NCBI GenBank assembly: GCA_947626165.1
Contig: CANQRG010000003.1
Span: 102,808 to 166,807 of the forward strand
Source: an uncultured Clostridia bacterium
GTDB taxonomy: Bacteria > Bacillota > Clostridia > Oscillospirales > Ruminococcaceae
Reading direction: 5' to 3'
Length of the DNA stretch: 64,000 bases
A model generated the notes under the pieces. It ran no database searches. It was not told where the DNA came from and saw only the letters and a list, made by a program, of their open reading frames with translations. This document shows, one piece after another, positions 56,958 through 64,000 of this stretch (positions are counted from its first letter, which is position 1; the number at the start of each line of letters is the position of its first letter). Both the position numbers and the translations under genes were made by a program.

Positions 56958-57506
56958 ATGGAATTTAAAAATGTAAATGCATTTCGAGAAAAAATAAAAC
57001 GTATTGTTATTTCAGAAAATGAAATTAAATCTGCTGTAAAAGAGGCAGGAAAAATTATCAATTCATTATACGATGGAACACCTATACTGCTTGTAAGCAT
57101 ATTAAAAGGCTCTTTTGTGTTCCTCGCTGACTTGTGCAGAGAGATAAACATACCTTGCGAAATCGGGTTCATGGCCGCTGAAAGTTATTATGACGGCACT
57201 CTATCGTCAGGAAATGTGAAAATTACTATGGATCTAACACAGGATTTAAGCAAATATAATATTATTATTGTTGAAGATATTATTGACACCGGAAGAACAC
57301 TAAACGATGTTGTAAATCTTCTCAAAGCAAGAAACCCAATTTCACTAAGAATAATTACTTTGCTGGACAAGCCTAGCAGACGCACCGTTGATTTAAAAGT
57401 TGATCTTTCACTTTTTACTATTCCTGATATTTTCGTCGTCGGATATGGCTTAGACTTCGGTGAATATTACAGAAACCTTCCTTACATCGCTGAATTTTCT
57501 GAATGA
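56958..57506 (+). CDS. hpt: Hypoxanthine phosphoribosyltransferase
   Basis: This purine-salvage enzyme makes IMP or GMP from the free base and PRPP. The 182-residue protein has the PRPP loop IIVEDIIDTGRTLNDVVNLL, the flexible-loop pair after FMAAESYYDGT, and the purine-binding C-terminus PDIFVVGYGLDFGEYYRNLP. AGGAAG-type sequence precedes the ATG. Confidence 0.95.
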   Translation: MEFKNVNAFREKIKRIVISENEIKSAVKEAGKIINSLYDGTPILLVSILKGSFVFLADLCREINIPCEIGFMAAESYYDGTLSSGNVKITMDLTQDLSKYNIIIVEDIIDTGRTLNDVVNLLKARNPISLRIITLLDKPSRRTVDLKVDLSLFTIPDIFVVGYGLDFGEYYRNLPYIAEFSE

Positions 57507-57694
57507 TACAAATAAAACAGTTTTATGATGCCTTCACTGAAAAATCCCATTTTATCATACTTTTTTCTATTCATAAACTCGAGGAAGGGAGCAATACACT
57601 TTTACCGTTATTTTTCGCCGTATTTGATAATGACCACTTCTCTCGTATAATGTGGAATATTATAATCGGAAGATATGAATTAATTAAGCATTAA
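57503..57694 (+). CDS. Doubtful small ORF coupled to hpt (63 aa)
   Basis: It begins on an ATGA overlap with the hpt stop, reads MIQIKQFYDAFTEKSHFIIL and has no family I know. The overlap suggests translational coupling, but there is no independent ribosome-binding site, and the ORF could be chance or a remnant. Confidence 0.3.
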   Translation: MIQIKQFYDAFTEKSHFIILFSIHKLEEGSNTLLPLFFAVFDNDHFSRIMWNIIIGRYELIKH

Positions 57695-57750
57695 AAATTC
57701 TAATATATAAATATCAGTTTAATGTTATTTTATAAATTTAAATAATTTTA

Positions 57751-57783
57751 AAGGCTGATGCTCTAATGTTGAGCATCAGCCTT
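57751..57783. terminator. Terminator marking the end of the hpt region
   Basis: A perfect 13-bp stem AAGGCTGATGCTC / GAGCATCAGCCTT with a 7-nt loop. The T tail is weak on the plus strand. It marks the boundary between housekeeping DNA and the AT-rich accessory region. Confidence 0.75.
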
Positions 57784-57903
57784 GTTGCGTTGTATAAAAG
57801 ATATTAAGTTTCGCTATTTAAAATTTGTACCGCTGTAAACAAAGAATAATCTAAATATCAACATCAGATAACTTTTAATTATCTATTGAAGGCGATGATT
57901 TAA

Positions 57904-58305
57904 ATTAAATACAATAATTGTATATGGGATTTTATTAGTGCTTGTTTAGAATTAGCAAATATTTTAGTAATTATAATACCTGCAATAATTATTTTTATAT
58001 ATTATAAAATTCATATTATTAATGTTTATATACTTAAAAAGAAAGAATATGGATTAATTATTGGTATTCATAATGTTACTTCCAAAACATTGCATTTTAC
58101 AAATTGCTCTTTAAAAATTAGATATCAAAATAAATTGAAATTTATTCATTTGAATAAAATTGAAGAAAGCAATTATATTTTAATAAAACCTGATGAGATA
58201 AAAACAATTAAAATAGACTTAACTTTGTTAAATATTGATAAACAAAGTATAATTAAAATTGTTTTAAAACGTAAACATAGAAAAATATCAAAAAAAATAA
58301 TGTGA
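57904..58305 (+). CDS. Possible small membrane-anchored protein without ATG start
   Basis: The frame is open from just after a stop at 57901-57903 to the TGA at 58303-58305. It encodes a membrane segment (LANILVIIIPAIIIFIYYKI) and then about 90 residues that look like a small beta domain (GLIIGIHNVTSKTLHFTNCS, then NYILIKPDEIKTIKIDLTLL). No ATG, GTG or TTG begins the frame before the membrane segment; ATT codons at 57904 or 57934 are possible, or the 5' end is damaged. It ends 11 bp before the STAND gene. The pattern of a membrane helix followed by a soluble domain suggests a membrane partner of the STAND protein. Confidence 0.45.
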   Translation: MKYNNCIWDFISACLELANILVIIIPAIIIFIYYKIHIINVYILKKKEYGLIIGIHNVTSKTLHFTNCSLKIRYQNKLKFIHLNKIEESNYILIKPDEIKTIKIDLTLLNIDKQSIIKIVLKRKHRKISKKIM

Positions 58306-58316
58306 GATGATTTGTT

Positions 58317-60713
58317 TTGTTTTTTGATAGAGATATAGCTAAAAGTGTTTTTCAAAACTTAAAATCAAATAAAAATAAAGAGTGGATTACAATTATAGGA
58401 GATAAAGGTATTGGTAAAACTGCATTTGCAAAAGAAATTGTAAAAGAAAATGAAAATCATATATATTGTGAACCGTCTTTTGAATTGCATTATTGGTGCA
58501 ATTTTTATAATGAAATAAAAGAGTATGCAAAAGAAATAGTAATTAGTTATTTAAAAACATCGAGTATTGTAGCAAAAAACTATGTAAAATATGATGATTT
58601 TGTTGGGCAATATACAAATGAGGAGTATGAAGAAAAATTAAAGATTATCATTAAAGATGAAGTGTTTCAAGAGAGAACTGTGCTATCTAAAATAATAGGT
58701 CAGTTCTTAAACCAAAAAGTTGAGTATATAGTTTTAGATAATATGTATCTATGCGATTCTTCATTCTATAAATGGTTAGTATCATTATCTGAAAAGTTTA
58801 TTTCTCCTACTAATCACATTGTTACAATATGTGATATGGATGTAGAATGGAAAAGTAATGATGTTAAAGATGTATTTATTGAATTTATAGATAAATTTAC
58901 TAATATCGATATAAATGTCTTTGATGACAAAGAGGCATATTATGAATTGTTGAGTGAAAAAATATATTTTAACAATTCTTCAAAATTATTAAAAATTGCG
59001 ACTAATTTGTTTAACGAATTTAACGGTGATTCTAGTTTGATATTCAAATTAATTGGCATAGTTGTTAAAAAAACAAAAAAAGAAGATACTGATGAAGCTA
59101 AAGAGAAAACAATATATGAAACTAGCAGTAATTTGTTATTTTCCAACTTAGAAAATTTGCAATCTTTAGAAAAAAACATTTTAGCTGTTTTAGCAATTGC
59201 ACAAATGCCTCTTACTCAAGATGTTTTGAGTAATATTTTAGAGCATGATTTAAATAATATCCATGAAAGTCTTGATGATTTGGTAAATAAGGATTTGATT
59301 GAACTAAATTTAGATATTGAAACTAACGTAACTCTCTGTAACTGTACACCAGTTTTTTCTAATAATACATACATTAATTTGATACATAAGCGAATGATAT
59401 TTTATTATCAGCAAAAAATCTATGCTCTATATATGAAAGGAAAAATACAACTGACAGAACCTCACGCAATAAATATTATAATGCAGATTAAGCCATTAAA
59501 TATGGTTCAACAAATTAATTCATATTTAGATAAATATCAAGGAATACTTGATGACGAAAAAAAATCAGTTTTGATTAATTTTATAATAGAAAATTCTACA
59601 GAAATACCTATAAGTATACAAAATATAGATACCATTGATCTATTATATTCTTTTGGTCATTATGCTTCTGCTAAAAAGCTTTTTAACGCTATAGGAAATT
59701 ATGATAACAATTATTGTTTACTAATGAAATATGGTGATATTTTACACCTCACTCTTGATGTTGATACAGCAAAAACATTTAAAAAAGCTTCTGAGATTGA
59801 GAATATTACAATAAGTGATAAGTTAAGCGCTATAAATAGATATATTATGGCAATGACACAACAAGATAAAAAAGGATTAGATAAAGCACGTAAAATCTAT
59901 CGGAAAACAATAGAGCAATTTTCTAATGAGCATTGTCAAGGACTTATTGAATTATATAGAAATTCCAATAATATATTAGGATATAAAAAATCACTTGAAT
60001 ATACAATTATTGGCTATAATTTAGCTTGCGATTTAGGTGATATACTTGAAAAAATAAAATGTTTACATAATATTTGTATGATTGAACTACTGAATGGTAC
60101 ATATGAATCTTCTGTTCCACCAAAGGGATTAGATTTTAAACCTTCTTTTAAAGATGTTTATGATATGCTTTTAGATCTTCCTAATTTTAGACACGAAACT
60201 GCTTATCCATTATTAGACATGGCTACTAATGAAATGTTTCATTTTTCTGAAAATATGGATGATGTATATCTAAAGAAAGCAAAATCATTATATTCGGAAG
60301 CACAATTGTATGCTAGATCTTTTTATGCAAAAAGTATTGCTGAAATGGGATTGCTAATTGTTAACAGCTATCTTTATAAGAATAATGAGGGTATAAAAAA
60401 CTTACGGTTAAATTTATTTGAAAAATATAATAATATAAAAAAGACAATTCCTGATTTTAGAGTTCATAGAAAAATTTTATTTACATTATCAACTAGTGCT
60501 TTAATTACTGGTGACATAGATGAGGGAAAAAAGTATTTAAATTTATCAAAGTCTCATGTATTTGAAGGTGAAATATTTCGATATAATAATTTGTGTGATG
60601 CGTTCAAAATGCACCATGAAAAATTGTCTAATAGTGATGTAAAAGTAAAAAAAGCAACTAAATATAACAGTACAATAAAATTTGTACCTTGGTTAATAAG
60701 TTTTGGTCATTAG
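58317..60713 (+). CDS. STAND/AAA-like P-loop NTPase with helical-repeat C-terminus
   Basis: This 798-residue protein has the layout of signal-transducing NTPases. Walker A is IIGDKGIGKTAFAKE (GDKGIGKT at 28-35), Walker B is YIVLDN (137-142), and a sensor-like strand HIVTICDMD lies at about 167-175. A winged-helix-like segment is near 270-335. A long helical region with TPR-like character (for example NRYIMAMTQQDKKGLDKARK) fills the rest. No N-terminal effector domain precedes the NTPase. The start is a TTG at 58317, since no ATG occurs before the Walker B region. Its AT content is far above that of the housekeeping genes. It ends overlapping the convergent ATP-grasp gene by 21 nt. Function unknown; a sensor or defence role is inference. 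Confidence 0.7.
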   Translation: MFFDRDIAKSVFQNLKSNKNKEWITIIGDKGIGKTAFAKEIVKENENHIYCEPSFELHYWCNFYNEIKEYAKEIVISYLKTSSIVAKNYVKYDDFVGQYTNEEYEEKLKIIIKDEVFQERTVLSKIIGQFLNQKVEYIVLDNMYLCDSSFYKWLVSLSEKFISPTNHIVTICDMDVEWKSNDVKDVFIEFIDKFTNIDINVFDDKEAYYELLSEKIYFNNSSKLLKIATNLFNEFNGDSSLIFKLIGIVVKKTKKEDTDEAKEKTIYETSSNLLFSNLENLQSLEKNILAVLAIAQMPLTQDVLSNILEHDLNNIHESLDDLVNKDLIELNLDIETNVTLCNCTPVFSNNTYINLIHKRMIFYYQQKIYALYMKGKIQLTEPHAINIIMQIKPLNMVQQINSYLDKYQGILDDEKKSVLINFIIENSTEIPISIQNIDTIDLLYSFGHYASAKKLFNAIGNYDNNYCLLMKYGDILHLTLDVDTAKTFKKASEIENITISDKLSAINRYIMAMTQQDKKGLDKARKIYRKTIEQFSNEHCQGLIELYRNSNNILGYKKSLEYTIIGYNLACDLGDILEKIKCLHNICMIELLNGTYESSVPPKGLDFKPSFKDVYDMLLDLPNFRHETAYPLLDMATNEMFHFSENMDDVYLKKAKSLYSEAQLYARSFYAKSIAEMGLLIVNSYLYKNNEGIKNLRLNLFEKYNNIKKTIPDFRVHRKILFTLSTSALITGDIDEGKKYLNLSKSHVFEGEIFRYNNLCDAFKMHHEKLSNSDVKVKKATKYNSTIKFVPWLISFGH

Positions 60714-61712
60714 TCTATCATTAATAGTTGAAATTAATTTTGCACATATTTCTTCATAAGTGATGTTGCAGAGATTAGCTATTTGACCTATTTCAGATGT
60801 TTTGCTAAATATGGGAAGTGCATTAGCTTCAATAAAATAAAGGTTAACTCCATCAAATCGGAAATCTATTCTACCATAATCACGCATACCTAATGTTTCA
60901 AACACTATTTTCGAGGTAGAAATAATATCTTTAATTATTTTATTAGAAAAGAAAGTATCTGCTAACGAATAATTACGCACATGATTAGCCTTGTCATACA
61001 TGGTAATTATTTTTGATTCAAAATAGTACTTATTATCAATAGAAATTAGCAATGGCTGTATAAGTTCATATTTACCTTTATTTCCGATTATCCAAACTGT
61101 TATTTCATATCCTGGTATATATTCTTCGACAATTGCCGAATCGTATTTATTTATTAGTTCTTTGCATTTTTCTTGAGTATGATTTAAGTCAGTACATAAC
61201 GATTTTTCATCTATTCCAAGGGATGAACCTTCCGAATTTGGTTTAACAACCACTGGAAAATTAATGTTTTGATGATTTATTTTATCAATATCATCATTAT
61301 TTAAAATAAGAGTACTTGGAGGTGTTAAAACACCTATATCAGCCATTATCTTTTTTGAGCAAAATTTGTCATTAACTAAAAGAGATACAAATGGATCTGA
61401 TCCTGAATATTTTGCGTTCATCATTTCTAAAATTATAGGACTCTGACCCCTTTTAAATTGATTGGGTAATCCATAATTATAATTAATGAAAATAATTTCT
61501 TGACAATTGATTCCGGAATTATATAGTTCTAATAATTTTGGTATACCTCCTATGTATTTGCAATTATATCCTAATGAAGATATGTTAGAAGCCAAATCTT
61601 GCATACTTTTTTGGCTTACATAATCATTATATACAACTTTATTATTCGATAGATTTTCATGTTTTTCTCTTAGTTCTGCCAAAATATAGTACTTTAGATT
61701 TAAATTACTCAT
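60693..61712 (-). CDS. D-Ala-D-Ala ligase-like ATP-grasp enzyme
   Basis: This 339-residue ATP-grasp ligase resembles D-alanine-D-alanine ligases. The N-terminal domain has NAKYSGSDPFVSLLVNDKFC. The ATP site has PVVVKPNSEGSSLGI (Lys157) and AIVEEYIPGYEITVW. The metal site has YGRIDFRF (Asp283) and FIEANALP (Glu295, Asn297). The Ddl substrate segment is replaced by NYGLPNQFKRGQSPIILEM, a form seen in Ddl-like enzymes of unknown substrate. AGAGGT precedes the ATG. It is probably not the cell-wall Ddl but joins some other amino acid or peptide. It converges on the STAND gene. Confidence 0.78.
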   Translation of the reverse strand: MSNLNLKYYILAELREKHENLSNNKVVYNDYVSQKSMQDLASNISSLGYNCKYIGGIPKLLELYNSGINCQEIIFINYNYGLPNQFKRGQSPIILEMMNAKYSGSDPFVSLLVNDKFCSKKIMADIGVLTPPSTLILNNDDIDKINHQNINFPVVVKPNSEGSSLGIDEKSLCTDLNHTQEKCKELINKYDSAIVEEYIPGYEITVWIIGNKGKYELIQPLLISIDNKYYFESKIITMYDKANHVRNYSLADTFFSNKIIKDIISTSKIVFETLGMRDYGRIDFRFDGVNLYFIEANALPIFSKTSEIGQIANLCNITYEEICAKLISTINDRLMTKTY

Positions 61713-61779
61713 ATATACCTCTGATAATTAAAAGTTATCTGATATTGATTTTATATACATACTCCACACAGCATTCGAC

Positions 61780-61832
61780 AAATCCTTCCCTTTCAAGTAT
61801 AATATTAATATTATGCTTATTTGAAAGGATTT
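61780..61832. promoter_or_regulatory. Inverted-repeat region upstream of the recombinase
   Basis: A perfect 16-bp palindrome ATAATATTAATATTAT (61799-61814) is flanked by AAATCCTT...TTTCAA and its inverse TTGAAAGGATTT, 5-22 bp before the recombinase ATG. It could be an operator or a recombination core site. Confidence 0.5.
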
Positions 61833-61836
61833 TTCT

Positions 61837-62745
61837 ATGGAAAATATAAATGTGTACTTTGATTTGTTTCTGCGGCACTGTAAAAATAACAAAAATTTGA
61901 ATAGTAAAACTTTGAAAGCATATAAAATTGATTTGCATCAATATGAGATATTCTCTAATGCTATTATTGATAAACAGCATCTTACTCAGTATATTGAACA
62001 TTTAAATAATACCTTTAAACCTAAAACCGTTAAGCGAAAAATTGCTACTTTAAAAGCCTTTACAAGATTTCTTCTGTTTGAGGATATTATTGAAATTAAT
62101 CCGTTTGATAAAATTCAACTTAATTTTAAAGAGCCTAAAATTTTGCCTAAAACCATTCCGATTAATATTATCAACAAAATTTTAAAAACAGCTTACGCTC
62201 AGCTTAACAATAACTCAAGCGAGTATCACTATAAAATGTCTCTTAGAGATATTGCCGTTTTAGAATTTCTTTTTGCCACCGGAGCAAGAGTCTCAGAAGT
62301 TTGTTCCTTGTCCCCTTATGATGTCGATTTAATTAATCATACAGTCAAAATATTCGGTAAAGGATCTAAGGAAAGAATTATCCAAATTGAAAACAAAGAT
62401 GTGCTAATCGCTTTAAAAACTTATAAATCTGCTTTTAAAGATGATATTCAAACTTCAGGTTATTTCTTTATAAACAAATTGCATAAGCGTCTGTCTGAGC
62501 AATCTGTACGTGAAATAATAAAAAAATACACCAAAATAATTGATTATGATAAAAACATTACGCCACATATGTTCAGACACTCTTTTGCTACACTTCTGCT
62601 TGAAGAAGATGTAGATATTCGCTACATACAAAAAATGCTTGGTCATAGTTCTATTACAACCACTCAAATCTACACCCATGTCACTTCATCTAAACAGAAA
62701 TATATTCTTGCTACAAAGCACCCTAGAAACAAAATAAAAGTTTAA
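61837..62745 (+). CDS. Tyrosine recombinase (XerC/D-like integrase)
   Basis: This 302-residue site-specific recombinase has all catalytic residues: Arg151 in GARVSEV, Lys176 in GKGSKER, His244 and Arg247 in HMFRHSF, His270 in LGHSSI and the nucleophile Tyr279 in TQIYTHV. An N-terminal SAM-like DNA-binding domain (about 1-100) is present. AAAGGA lies 7 nt before the ATG. Its size fits small integrases or invertases of phase-variable loci rather than large phage integrases. No xis, relaxase or phage genes are seen nearby. Confidence 0.9.
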   Translation: MENINVYFDLFLRHCKNNKNLNSKTLKAYKIDLHQYEIFSNAIIDKQHLTQYIEHLNNTFKPKTVKRKIATLKAFTRFLLFEDIIEINPFDKIQLNFKEPKILPKTIPINIINKILKTAYAQLNNNSSEYHYKMSLRDIAVLEFLFATGARVSEVCSLSPYDVDLINHTVKIFGKGSKERIIQIENKDVLIALKTYKSAFKDDIQTSGYFFINKLHKRLSEQSVREIIKKYTKIIDYDKNITPHMFRHSFATLLLEEDVDIRYIQKMLGHSSITTTQIYTHVTSSKQKYILATKHPRNKIKV

Positions 62746-63322
62746 TTTCTAATTTTTTATATTATACCATAAAATCTCAATTATTTTTATTTTCTACTAA
62801 AATTTAATTTATTATTTACAATATATACATAAAATAAATTATTTACCAACAACATAGAATATAAAATATAACTCAACTTCTATACGAAAGCGTGCTAGTC
62901 TAGAAATAATATGCTCTGTACTGTTTATATAGTTCCAGTAATATTGCTACATTTTAGATTGAATTAGATATATATGCACAGGCTTATGTTCTGATTCCAT
63001 AATTCTTACAGGGACTCTTCTAAAACACCTTGTTAATCTTTTTTATCATCTAATACAAGATAGTGAATTTGTTTTATAATACTTTCCGATAAAGAAATCT
63101 AATACTCTATTAAGCCTTGTATACCTCATTATTAGAAAACATCAACTATATTAGAATAATATGAGAATTTTAGAAAAGAAGATTGTGATATATTAAAGCT
63201 AACTTAATAAATCAGTTAGCGAAACTGTTGTTTTGAGTTGTTTTTAGATTTATTTTTTTAGGTTATGTAATTAAGAAAATTTATCTGTATAAGCTGATAA
63301 AATAAAGATATTATAATTTGGA
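62746..63322. other. Gene-free AT-rich stretch after the recombinase
   Basis: I see no supported gene in this 577-bp stretch. A 7-bp stem (GCTAACT/AGTTAGC, 63198-63220) is present. The minus strand holds short frames with stops between them, suggesting decayed coding DNA. Confidence 0.6.
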
Positions 63323-63351
63323 TTGACAAAATGCGACGAAAAAAGTATAAT
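63323..63351 (+). promoter_or_regulatory. Perfect consensus sigma-A promoter
   Basis: TTGACA (63323-63328), exactly 17 bp, TATAAT (63346-63351). It points at a decayed HTH gene and a truncated methyltransferase. Confidence 0.8.
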
Positions 63352-63377
63352 TATACAGTTACATTTAGGGGGCTATT

Positions 63378-63581
63378 ATGAGTTTTTTTGAAGATATTGG
63401 ACGAATTAAGATTAAATGTCTTTAAGTTGGAAGAGCTTGGCATAGCTGTTACTACTATGTAAAGATGGAAAACAGGAAAATATAAGCCGCTCAGTAGAAC
63501 AGTGGAAATTAATTGAAAAATTCTGTTTAAAAACTCCATCGATTTTGAAGTGATAAATTCGCTTTTGGAGGCAGAAAAATG
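63378..63581 (+). pseudogene. Decayed Cro/C1-type HTH regulator
   Basis: The start MSFFEDIGRIKIK after AGGGGG is followed by a stop. The frame then shifts to KLEELGIAVTTM-stop-RWKTGKYKPLS, shifts again to SVEQWKLIEKFCLK, and ends in NSIDFEVINSLLEAEK. Together these outline an HTH regulator interrupted by at least two frameshifts and one stop. Its stop overlaps the ATG of the methyltransferase (AAATGA), the usual layout of a control gene ahead of a DNA methylase. Confidence 0.75.
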
Positions 63582-63974
63582 ATAAACATAGCAACCGTTT
63601 TTAGTGGAATAGGTGCACCAGAAGAAGCGTTTAAACAGTTAAATTTAGAAGTTAATATAGTATTTGCTTGTGACAATGGAGAAAGAGAACTAAAGAAAAA
63701 CTACGATGAAATAATGCAAGAAACTAATGGAATGACATCAGAAGAACGAATAGAATATGTGAATATATTATATGAAAAAACCAAAAAAGAAAATTACGTA
63801 AAACAATCTTACTTTGCAAATCACAAAATCACTGAAGATAGATGGTATGAGGATGTAAGATTTATTGATGGTAAAAAGTATAGAGGTGAAGTCGATATTT
63901 TGATTGGAGGAAGCCCTTGTCAAAGTTATGCCGAGGAAATAATAATCCCGAAGTTTGAGTTGCACCCCATATAA
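63579..63974 (+). pseudogene. C5-cytosine DNA methyltransferase, truncated after motif IV
   Basis: The frame starts like a Dcm-family enzyme: motif I is ATVFSGIGAPEEAF, followed by CDNGERELKKNYDE, and motif IV is IGGSPCQSYA with the catalytic Cys114. After residue 118 (about 63933) the sequence stops looking like a methylase and ends at residue 131, so the target-recognition and C-terminal parts are missing here. The last 65 bp of the window are unrelated and could be the edge of an inserted element. The upstream HTH gene is also broken. Confidence 0.8.
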
Positions 63975-64000
63975 ATAAAGGGATTGCGGGCAAAAACTTC

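Noticed and set aside
57503..57694. Confident gene call for the ORF overlapping hpt
   Set aside because: Only the ATGA overlap supports it; there is no family, independent ribosome-binding site or conserved feature. It is kept as a low-confidence feature.
60693..61712. Calling the ATP-grasp enzyme the housekeeping D-Ala-D-Ala ligase
   Set aside because: The N-terminal substrate segment differs from Ddl and the gene lies in AT-rich accessory DNA; only the ATP-grasp family is supported.
61735..62001. Minus-strand frame of 88 codons opposite the recombinase start
   Set aside because: It overlaps the clearly coding recombinase N-terminus and has no ribosome-binding site or known features.

Overview
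The window looks like the chromosome of an anaerobic, endospore-forming Clostridia member, most likely a Ruminococcus-like (Oscillospiraceae) gut bacterium. This rests on an alpha/beta small acid-soluble spore protein, SpoIIID, RicT, a Na+-type F-ATPase c-subunit, QueH, several glycoside hydrolases and moderately low GC. No rRNA, tRNA or CRISPR array was seen. Most genes run on the minus strand, and many intergenic gaps show clear sigma-A promoters (TTGACA-like, 17-bp spacer, TATAAT-like).

Layout. 1-2120 is the N-terminal half of rpoB with its own promoter. 2.4-10.5 kb holds a VanY-type carboxypeptidase, a spore protein, a glycosyltransferase, a small conserved protein beside repeat DNA, an RNA methyltransferase, a class A penicillin-binding protein and a thioesterase. 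10.6-14.3 kb is the glycolytic operon pgk-tpiA-gpmI. 14.4-15.6 kb is an unusual tandem array of five paralogous small ribbon-helix-helix-like genes, one fused to a Cro/C1-type HTH domain. Facing it is a small divergent gene preceded by a promoter that carries two palindromic operator-like sites. 16-20.3 kb has degV, trmL, pyrF, pyrC and a lipoprotein. 20.4-25.2 kb is glcK-(46 aa)-comEB-aroE-aroK-ilvD. 25.2-26.3 kb holds a SLOG protein and two small regulators. 26.4-29.6 kb is leuCD-(YbjQ)-leuB. 29.6-31.6 kb has queH, spoIIID and a DUF218 protein.

31.9-35.8 kb carries a secreted GH59-like galactosidase and an AraC regulator. 35.9-39.2 kb has a two-gene TauE/SafE transporter and the operon DUF896-WYL-sirtuin-ruvX. 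39.4-43.4 kb is an operon resembling the Bacillus yaaO-holB-yaaT neighbourhood. 43.6-49 kb encodes a GH26-like hydrolase, a beta-lactamase-fold lipoprotein and a GH2 beta-galactosidase. 49.2-56.3 kb is the full F1Fo ATP synthase operon, followed by a 55-aa protein and hpt.

From about 57.9 kb the DNA becomes clearly AT-richer and accessory. It holds a membrane-anchored small ORF without an ATG start, a 798-aa STAND-like NTPase with a helical C-terminal half, a convergent D-Ala-D-Ala-ligase-like ATP-grasp enzyme, a tyrosine recombinase, a decayed HTH gene and a C5 cytosine methyltransferase broken just after its catalytic motif. This is the best candidate for an undescribed system. Families of intergenic hairpin repeats are scattered at about 6.1-6.4, 16.0, 31.6-31.9, 41.4, 43.5 and 49.1 kb; several supply terminators or the final codons of neighbouring genes.
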